DNA of 64,000 nucleotides from Ophiobolus disseminans (lineage: Eukaryota > Ascomycota > Dothideomycetes > Pleosporales > Phaeosphaeriaceae), in the NCBI GenBank assembly GCA_010093685.1, contig MU006231.1:105928-169927 (forward strand). The letters run 5' to 3'. Below the pieces are notes generated by a model. That model was not told the origin of the DNA and did not search any database. It saw only the letters and a list, made by a program, of their open reading frames with translations. Positions 56,792-64,000 of the stretch are shown here, piece by piece. A program made the position numbers and the translations under genes. The stretch's first letter is position 1; every line of letters starts with the position of its first letter.

Positions 56792-59116
56792 TCATTTCGC
56801 GTCCCCACTTTTCATCTTCTCCAACCCGTTCTTCTCCATATCTACACCTACCAACGTCATCGTATCCGTCCCTACCAACGTCATCGTATCCGTCCCTACC
56901 AACGTCATCGTATCCGTCCCTGCCGTCGTTCGTCTCACGATATTTCTAGGCGTAATCTCATCCTCGTCAGCTTCCACCACTGTCTCTACGGTGGTGCCTG
57001 TCCCAACTTTCCTGAGCTTCGTCATCTTAGCTAAGCGCTTATCCGCCGCCTTCGATACAAGAGACGATTCAACTGGCAACTTGTGAAGGTTCTCGCGCTG
57101 GAGTGTAGTTGGTACCTCTTGCTCAAGATTCTCCCAGCGGCCTTGATCTTGCGCTTCGAATGCACGACGCTGGAGCTGGAAGATGCCATCTTGCACCCAA
57201 TGATCGATGCGGGGAGCGAGTGCGGCGCGGAACCTGGTCATGAAGATGAAGAAGCGGAGGATGAGGGTGTTGCATATTGTGATCACGAGCGAGAAAGATA
57301 CCACAAAGGCTAGGGCGAAGACGTTGATGTTGCTGGAGATTATTAGCAACTGTTGGAGGAGGAGTTGAACTTGTCACAACTCACGCGAAACCACCGGACT
57401 TGCGCATCTTGAGCGACTGGCACAGCTGTTTATCTCCTTCATCTACAACGGGCTCAGTGTACTCGTCCGCATACTCGTCAAAGACGGATGGACCCACGAC
57501 GGCGATTGCGAGCAGCGCCTGATAGCTGGCCCACACACGAGATTCCCAACCGGTGACTTCTTTGATCCACTGGTCGTCCGGCAATCCTGGTGATGACCTT
57601 CCACGGACACTGCGTTGTGCTAGTATGCTCTTGGCTTCTGCGCTATCCGAGACTTTAGCGAGACGCGTAATAGAGCGAAGAAGCTGTAGCAGACGGCGCT
57701 GCACAGGCCTGAGGTGCGGAAAGTCCTTGGTGAATGAGTCCAACGGACTGCCAGCTAGTGGTGTGCAGAAGTCTTCCTGCCCAGCCTGAGAGACACAAAA
57801 CCGATACTATAAGGCATGTCAGTCGGACTATAGTAATGACCGGACGGACATCATGTACCTGTGTAGAACATGCAATAACGCCAGCTGCATTGTCCGACAG
57901 GTATCTGGGTTCACCTGCATAACCTCCGCCAGGAAGATAGGTCCAATTCTTATGTGCTGAGAACAACGGGTCATTGACCGGCTTTTCATACATGACGGAA
58001 TTGAGCCATATAACACCAAGATCAACGTCCGCGTCAATGCGATGCATCTCCGGTATAGGAATGATGCCGATTGACGAGCTGTCTTTTTGCGAATAGCTTA
58101 TAATACCATCTGAGCCGTAAGACTGTTGTCGCTCTGTCAAAGCCTGAGACTGGAGAAAAGTGGCTTCAGGTCGAAGTATTGGATCGGTATTTCGATAGGC
58201 TCCGTACTCGATCGTAGTCTTCGCGTCGTCAAACCCACGAGCACTCCACCATGCAGCCTCTCGCACAACAATACGGTCTTGCATTGGAAGAACACTACAA
58301 GTCGTCTTCTTTTGTAGCTTCACGCTATCTTCAGAGGCCATGTTGAAACCGAAGTGCTCCGAAAGGTCGAGAAGGCCTGAATCCATGAGTATAGCAGGGA
58401 GGGTAGCACTTCGACACAACGTTTCGTTCCAAGGACAAGCCGCAGGTGTTATGCTAAAAGAAATGTTGGGTCGAGTAAAGGTGTTGTGGCATAACCCGGG
58501 AAGGGACGGGTTATTCCGATAGCAATTCGTTGCATATGTATCGACAGTGCCATCTATGGATGCTATCAATGTAGACGAACTTCTGTTTTCGAAAACTTTG
58601 GTGTAGTTGAATCGTCCACAAAGTGGGCTGTCGATGAGAACCTCGATGTTAGAGCTGTCTATTGCGAAGGCTGTTGATATACCCGCTGCAATAGCTGCAA
58701 CGGCAAAGCAGAGTGAGATGAAAAAGGGTAATGAGCATCGAAGAAGTGCCCGTGGTATCCTGGTTCTCCAGGTCCATGACAGCTTCAGCGTGTCTGCCAT
58801 GAAAGCCGTAGGCGTCGGCATTGTTCGGAGTAGGGCCTGGTGCTGCCAGAAGAGGCCATCTCCAGGCTTGCTATTTGCACGATATTGGTGGTAGAGGAAC
58901 GTAAAAAGGTTCCAGAGCTGAGCAGCTGCAATCGAAGCGAGGATGGTAAGAAAAGCTACAATGACGGTTCCAGTCCTGCCTTGCACGGTCAAGGTCTGAC
59001 CCATGATATAGCCATGCTCTCGGTTGATCCAGAACCTACAAAGGTCAGCTCACATTTGATCTTGGATCATAGCCATCTTACCCAATCTTGACGAAGCGAT
59101 CCTCAAGCTCAGACAT
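56792..59116 (-). CDS. Polytopic fungal membrane protein with large extracellular loop
   Basis: Exons 59116-59082, 59035-57859, 57806-57385 and 57332-56792 join in phase to ~724 residues. After MSELEDRFVKIGFWINREHG come helices TVIVAFLTILASIAAAQLW and PFFISLCFAVAAIAAGISTAFA, then a ~300-residue Cys- and N-glycosylation-rich luminal region (NYTKVFENRSS, NETLC, NWTYLPGGGYAGEPRYLSDNAAGVIACSTQ). C-terminal helices follow (SYQALLAIAVVGPSVF, NVFALAFVVSFSLVITICNTLIL) and an acidic cytosolic tail with three octapeptide repeats (GTDTMTLV). The plan matches a large family of uncharacterised fungal plasma-membrane proteins. No transport or enzymatic motif is recognised. Confidence 0.75.
56847..56918. 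repeat. 24-base tandem repeat, three units, coding
   Basis: Three essentially identical 24-base units (56847-56870, 56871-56894, 56895-56918) inside the last exon of the membrane protein encode GTDTMTLV three times. The unit length keeps the frame, so copy number can vary without breaking the gene. Confidence 0.9.
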
Positions 59117-59868
59117 CTTGAGATTGTATGGATTTGCTCAAACCGAGAATCCCAGACGCGGAGGATCTAGCAACTTGAAGTTTTTCGCGATGGCATCGGG
59201 GAGTTCTGTACATATTAGTTGCACCATTTTCTTCTCGGCGTTAGACGTGCAGGAGAAGCATCCAATGTTATTCAGTTCGGTAGAATGCCATCCCTTGCCC
59301 ATGCTGTCTACTATCGATTGGACTGGGGTTGACCTTAGTTGGCTGAAAAACACCATCCTTGTGTAACTTGACTCGATCAGGCGGAGAAGCGACTCGAGTT
59401 CAATAGCTTGCACGAAACGTTGTAGATCGCCATGATCCATAGAGAGTACTGAATCGTTGGAATATCAAGTTTTCAAGAGACCTTCTCGATGCGAGGTCGT
59501 GTCGTGAACAGGTACGAAGGTAAGACGGCAATCCCACAGATGGCCCGGGCCGGCTCATCCAAGTCGAAGGCAATTCGACCCCCGGTCTGACAAGAACCTT
59601 GATCATATTACGGACACCGTACATCGAGTCTGTTATGGCGATATTTGTTCACGCGTCGCACCAAGCGATACCGTCACGAGGCCAGCTGTCATGTAAAGAG
59701 CCTAGAATTGGCATGTTGTGCAGTAGTAGGGCTGGTGGGATGTAGCCCGAGAGCCCCGCTACCGTACCCTGCCCGTGCGTCATCGCGTGTCCAGTCCAGC
59801 TCGAACTGCAAGTTTACCACAGGGCAAACACGACATAACAGCTCACCAGCACAACTCTACCTGTAAAC
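59117..59868. other. Intergenic, about 750 bases
   Basis: Divergent upstream regions of the membrane protein and GET4. No other gene or motif was recognised. Confidence 0.4.
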
Positions 59869-60955
59869 ATGGCCTCAAAACTAGAAAAGACAATACAGCG
59901 ACAACAGGCAAAGTAATTCTTTCGCGTATATATGTCTATGGAACTCGCGCTGACCCCTCCAGGATCGCCGAAGGCCAGTTCTACGAAGCGCACCAACAGC
60001 TGCGCGTGATCGCCTCACGATACGTCAAGGCGCAAGACTGGGAGAATGCGACATCAATTCTTCACTCGGGCGCGCAATCGCTCCTCCAGGCAGGGCAGGG
60101 CGGATCGGGCGGCGACCTGTGCATATTTCTCCTTGATGTCTTCAACAAGGGCGAGGTGAAGCCGGATGCAGGCAGTAAGGGGAAGCTACTGGGCTTATTA
60201 AGGGCATTCCCGAAAGACGAGCCAACGAAGAAGAAGTTTGTGGGCGAGATGGTGGCTTGGAGCTCAAAGTTTGGCGAGTACCCGGCAGGCGATCCAGAGA
60301 TCCACCATGTCGCTGGCAGCTTGTATGCCGAGGGTATGTCGAACGCTCATATCACATGATTCATCCTGACGTTGGAATAGAACTCGAACCCTACGAAGCA
60401 GAACGACATCTCCTCCTCGGCACCCAAGACTCGTCCTCCGTCCTCGCTGCCCTCGATTACTCCTGGTACGAAGCCGACGACTCGCACACCGCGCCCCTGT
60501 ATTGCGCCCGTGGCGTCCTGCCCTATCTCCTCACCGGCAACCTCCGCGCAGCAAACAAGTTCTTCCTCCTCTTCACATCCTTCCTCTCCAAGAAGCCTGG
60601 CTTGAACACACAACAAATATCCACATCCGCCTCAGACCTACGCATATACCCGACATTGCCGCTACTGAACTTCATCGGCCTGCTGCTGAGGAGTGTAGAG
60701 AGGGGCGATCCGAGTCTGTTCAGGCAACTGAAGAGCCACTATGCGAACGATCTGAAGGAGGCGAACTGGAACGAGGCGCTGGATCAGCTGGGCGAGATGT
60801 ACTTTGGCATCAAGATACCACGGCAGGGTAATCCTATGATGGACATGCTGGGAGGCATGTTCGGCGGTGGAGGCTTTGGAGGAGGTGGTGGTAGTGGTGC
60901 CAAGAAGGGCGCGGGAGCGAAGAGTATAGCACCAGCTGCGGCTGGGTTGGACTGA
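59869..60955 (+). CDS. GET4: GET4-like subunit of the tail-anchored protein targeting complex
   Basis: Exons 59869-59912, 59963-60333 and 60381-60955 join in phase to ~329 residues: MASKLEKTIQRQQAKIAEGQFYEAHQQLRVIASRYVKAQDWENATSIL. The TPR-like helical solenoid of Get4 is evident (GGDLCIFLLDVFNKG, PEIHHVAGSLYAEELEPYEAERHLLLGTQDS, YCARGVLPYLLTGNLRAANKFFLLF, LPLLNFIGLLLRSVERGDPSLFRQLKSHY). With Get5 it bridges Sgt2 and the Get3 ATPase, delivering tail-anchored proteins to the ER. The C terminus is a Gly-rich low-complexity tail (MLGGMFGGGGFGGGGGSGAKK) common in fungal homologues. Cytosolic. Confidence 0.92.
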
Positions 60956-61190
60956 AGTTCTGTGTGCAATGCGAATGAACCCTGAGGTATGAGAGCCGAT
61001 GTGTGAATATGATCGTAAATGCCGCTGTACAAATCCATCATACGAAACAACTCACCGCCTCACTCCCATCGGAAAACTTGACGGGCGGTCTTGAATCGAG
61101 CTTGTTGTACCTCAAACTCATCAATAAAGCATCTCCGAAGCCATCTCTACTACACAGCACATGCATACTGAAGAGTCTTTCACACCCATC
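60956..61190. other. Short gap before the retrotransposon
   Basis: 3' flank of GET4 up to the inferred LTR start; nothing recognised. Confidence 0.4.
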
Positions 61191-61352
61191 TGTCAGCCTG
61201 GCACCTCAGTTCACATGGTACACTGTGGACTGCATCTCCACGTGACTCTTAGTCACTGGCTTACTCATCATGTTGTGTATATAATCGCTCTATGTAGCTC
61301 TCTCAATACAACAACCTTCTTCTCACTTTTGCCCTGTCTCTCACATCCGACA
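61191..61352 (+). repeat. 5' long terminal repeat, 162 bases (inferred)
   Basis: Bounded by TGTCAG and CCGACA (inverted TGTC/GACA). It contains TATATAA at 61278-61284. The end is fixed by the primer-binding site that follows immediately. The partner LTR is not in the window, so identity is unproven. Confidence 0.65.
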
Positions 61353-61363
61353 GTTATGAGCCC
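61353..61363 (+). other. Primer-binding site for initiator tRNA-Met half molecule
   Basis: GTTATGAGCCC directly abuts the LTR and is complementary to the anticodon-loop region (GGGCTCATAAC) of initiator tRNA-Met. Copia-group elements are known to prime from this internal fragment, not from the tRNA 3' end. Confidence 0.65.
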
Positions 61364-61583
61364 GGTATCCCCGCACTACGCTGCAATACTCAAATAAGAT
61401 TGTTCACTCTTTTCTATTGCAACACACGTTATATACGTTGTCCCTGCAATCATCTGGAACGCTATTTTGCGAGCTGGTTATTGCCGCATCACATTATCTT
61501 CCTTGAGATCATTTCTCACACCTATCAAGGCTACGCCTTTGATCATTTCTCTGCCGACTAGTAAGGCAGCTCTTTTTGCCATT

Positions 61584-64000
61584 ATGGCATCCTTAAGCAT
61601 GTTTGATGACCATGTCATCACGCGCGCTTCAATCATTCTTGAGAAACAGAGCGACTGGAAGCTCTGGTACTCAATGAAGAAGCAGTATGCCACCGTCAAG
61701 GGCGTGTGGGAATATTGCGACCCTTCCACTACAACAGCACCTCCAACAATTAACGATGAGCCTTCAGATGAAGCCTCAGAAGGCAAGTGGAGGAAGTGGG
61801 AGATCAAGACAAATGCCCAAAGGGCTACACTCAAGGCTATTGGCGAGGTCAACCTTGAGATCATGAGGACAGTGGCTCGCTCAAAGCTACACCTCATCAC
61901 TGAACTGGACCTAGACGTACGTCTACGTCTCAAGACTCTCCAGGACCACTTCAAGATCACCAGTCAACAGCAAGTTCTGGAGCTCTCTACGCTGTACACG
62001 AATGTGCAGCTAAAACCCAAGAACCAGAGTACTGACACCTGGTTGAATGAATATTCGCGCATTACATCACTCTGCAAGGCAGAGGACATGGCAGAAATGA
62101 AGGGTACCCGCCCACAGTGGACCTTTATTAAAGCTGTCCAAGCGCATGGAGATGCTGACTGGTCTGGCCAACATTTTGCAGTCATGATTGGCTGTGAGGA
62201 GGACGTCAAGGATCCTCCAACACTGGAAGGATTGATCAACCGCTATCGCCGGTGGATCTCCACAAAACAGCTCCACACCAAGACACTTGGCAGTTTTGCA
62301 ACCCAGGATGTCACACCGCCTACACTGCCTACACCGCCTTCTCTTGCCGTCGCTGAACCAAGGCCAAACAAAGCAAAATGTCCATGTGGCTTTTTCCATA
62401 GCATCTTGAAGTGCTACACCTTAAATCCAAAGGGACGTCCAGAGGGCATCAAGCCAAGTCAGATAGGCACACGCAATTGCCTTCATGCATTTAAGAATTC
62501 TGAGGTCTTGAAGAAAACAAGGAAGCTGTACAAGGACAATAACATTGCATGGACATTTGATGTGTCCAAGGCTTCCGCAGCAGCCAAGAAACAGGCCGAA
62601 GGATCAAACCAACCCCGCTCTCCAAATCAGGAGCGCTGGCCTAACGCAGACCGGATTGATGATGCGGACATAGGTGGAGACTACTACGCAAACAGTGCGT
62701 TTCACACCGCTCAGGTTGCTGCTCCAGCTGGCAGTACACTCATGGATCGATGGATAGTTGATCCCGGATCTAATGTCCACATCTGCAACTCCACCTACTT
62801 CAATTGGGTCAAGACTGCAGACGCTAAACCCGCTGACGTTGTCTTTGCAGGCACTGCCTCGCACCAAGTACATGCCTGGGGAAAGGTGATGGTCAACGTC
62901 AAGCGCGGAAGTGTGAGAAAGGACATACTGCTCACACATGTGGCATATGTGCCAGGATTTCTTACAAACATCTTTGCTCTTGGGCGCTGCCGGCACTCAG
63001 GCATCTATTTTGACTCAGGCCGCAACATCCTGTACAAGGACAAGGTCTCTAGCGTTGTTGCCAACCTTGCCTACAGCCATGGGCACTGGTTGCTAGACGC
63101 TGAGGAGGCTGAAGCCGATCGCCCACCTCAACACAAGCTTCTCAGTATGGCCACAAAGTCTAGCCAGGAGAAGTCACCTCAAACAGTCACTGCTATGCAA
63201 GCACATCAGCTGCTTGGACACCCAAGCTACCAGGCTATTGAGCACCTTCGAGACTCAACTACTGGTCTCAACGTAGGCACACATGGCAATGGAAGACAGT
63301 GGAATGATGATTGCATCCCTTGCATCCAGGGCAAGATGAAGGAAGACATCAGCCGCCGTCCCAGAGCTGACAAGGCTTGCCGCCCATTCTACCGCATCAT
63401 TGTTGATATCATCCAACTCCAGAAGCACGGTGAAACATGCTACAACAGTGATGTATGGGCACTGCATGCAGTATGTGAGTACACAAAGCTCCATGAGATA
63501 TGTACTCTCAAGGACCGACAGAAGGCTACTGTCGTTCCTGCAATCACACGCCTAGTCAACAAGATTGAGCGTGTATATGGCTACCAGGTAGCTATAGTCT
63601 TCATGGATGGAGACGTTGGATATGGACGAGCTGATGCCAACTTGGGCTCTTCTGCTGAGGAAGTCCTGACATCAGCTGGAATCAAGGTCGAAGTCAGATC
63701 GCTAGACACTCCTGCACAGCTAGGGGGTGCAGAACGAGCTGGAGCTCTCATTGTTACAGTTGCCAGAGTCCTTCGAATCCATGCTGGTCTACCCAAGACC
63801 TTGGCCAATGAGCTAGTCTGCACTGCAGCTAGGCTACTCAACATCACGCCTACAAGATCTATTGACTGGCGTACACTACATGAGATGGTCACTGGCATAC
63901 GTCCAGACCTCTCCCGACTCCACGCTATTGGAAGCCGTGGATTTGTGCTAAACAAGCACCTTCTGAGAGGAGACAAGCTTGAAGAACGCACCTTTGAGGG
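61584..64000 (+). CDS. Copia gag-pol polyprotein, partial
   Basis: Opens at ATG 61584 and stays open for 805 codons to the window edge; the frame is also open upstream to ~61440, so an earlier start is possible. Gag-like N-terminal half (QSDWKLWYSMKKQYATVKG..), a zinc-knuckle-like CPCGFFHSILKCY, the aspartic protease motif in RWIVDPGSNVHICNS, the gag-pre-integrase HHCC finger (HQLLGHPSYQAIEHL..CIPCIQGK), and an integrase core starting YRIIVDIIQL with a second Asp in VFMDGDVGYG. The order protease-integrase first is that of Ty1/copia. No internal stop or frameshift was seen. Cytoplasmic particle and nuclear integration roles are family knowledge. Confidence 0.9.
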   Translation, partial: MASLSMFDDHVITRASIILEKQSDWKLWYSMKKQYATVKGVWEYCDPSTTTAPPTINDEPSDEASEGKWRKWEIKTNAQRATLKAIGEVNLEIMRTVARSKLHLITELDLDVRLRLKTLQDHFKITSQQQVLELSTLYTNVQLKPKNQSTDTWLNEYSRITSLCKAEDMAEMKGTRPQWTFIKAVQAHGDADWSGQHFAVMIGCEEDVKDPPTLEGLINRYRRWISTKQLHTKTLGSFATQDVTPPTLPTPPSLAVAEPRPNKAKCPCGFFHSILKCYTLNPKGRPEGIKPSQIGTRNCLHAFKNSEVLKKTRKLYKDNNIAWTFDVSKASAAAKKQAEGSNQPRSPNQERWPNADRIDDADIGGDYYANSAFHTAQVAAPAGSTLMDRWIVDPGSNVHICNSTYFNWVKTADAKPADVVFAGTASHQVHAWGKVMVNVKRGSVRKDILLTHVAYVPGFLTNIFALGRCRHSGIYFDSGRNILYKDKVSSVVANLAYSHGHWLLDAEEAEADRPPQHKLLSMATKSSQEKSPQTVTAMQAHQLLGHPSYQAIEHLRDSTTGLNVGTHGNGRQWNDDCIPCIQGKMKEDISRRPRADKACRPFYRIIVDIIQLQKHGETCYNSDVWALHAVCEYTKLHEICTLKDRQKATVVPAITRLVNKIERVYGYQVAIVFMDGDVGYGRADANLGSSAEEVLTSAGIKVEVRSLDTPAQLGGAERAGALIVTVARVLRIHAGLPKTLANELVCTAARLLNITPTRSIDWRTLHEMVTGIRPDLSRLHAIGSRGFVLNKHLLRGDKLEERTFE

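Larger units (their letters stand above)
61191..64000 (+). mobile_element. Ty1/copia LTR retrotransposon, 5' part (runs off the window)
   Basis: Inferred 5' LTR, half-tRNA primer site and a long gag-pol frame in copia order (gag, protease, integrase). The reverse transcriptase, RNase H and 3' LTR lie beyond the window. Inserted 235 bases after GET4. The frame is open to the last base, suggesting a fairly recent copy not degraded by RIP-type C-to-T mutation. Confidence 0.9.

Noticed and set aside
61478..63991. Several minus-strand open frames over the retrotransposon
   Set aside because: They are shadows of the continuous plus-strand gag-pol frame, which carries recognisable copia motifs.

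Overview
The window is a stretch of a filamentous ascomycete (Pezizomycotina) nuclear genome, probably a dothideomycete-type fungus. The evidence is short 45-70 base introns with GT..AG ends and CTAAC/CTGAC-like branch points in most genes, orthologues of fungal housekeeping genes, PTH11-like and AflR-like families, and a copia retrotransposon. Gene models were built by joining open frames at splice sites read by eye, so exon ends are inferred unless stated.

Layout. 1-23.2 kb: a CorA-like gene with a nonsense codon, a von Willebrand A/alpha-kinase protein, a giant ankyrin-type protein, a GNAT acetyltransferase, two single-pass surface proteins, mannosyl-3-phosphoglycerate synthase, a hypothetical gene, and the divergent housekeeping pair RFC3 / ARPC3. 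23.2-27.4 kb: a gene-poor, repeat-rich block. 27.4-44.2 kb: a terpenoid-type biosynthetic gene cluster with a Zn2Cys6 AflR-like regulator, three short-chain dehydrogenases, a class I sesquiterpene synthase, three cytochromes P450, a PTH11-like receptor and a secreted FAD-linked oxidoreductase. 44.7-47.1 kb: another membrane protein and a second repeat block. 47.1-61.0 kb: TRM6, a MINDY deubiquitinase, a hypothetical gene, a modin-like gene, an intron-containing tRNA-Gly(CCC), a polytopic membrane protein and GET4. 61.2-64.0 kb: the 5' part of a Ty1/copia element running off the window.

How the genes could work together: the cyclase would make a sesquiterpene hydrocarbon from farnesyl diphosphate, the P450s would hydroxylate it, the SDRs and the FAD oxidase would set alcohol/ketone states, and the Zn2Cys6 protein would switch the set on. 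The product cannot be named from sequence.

The most unusual signal is non-coding. A 19-base motif close to CGCTAAGAATTGCAGTGCA occurs 15 times, only in the two gene-poor blocks that bracket the terpenoid cluster (8 copies at 23.45-25.07 kb, 7 at 45.71-46.99 kb), once as a 26-base near-perfect inverted repeat. A second dispersed sequence accompanies it on both sides. I read these as remains of an undescribed small repeat or transposon family, or possibly a boundary or regulatory element.
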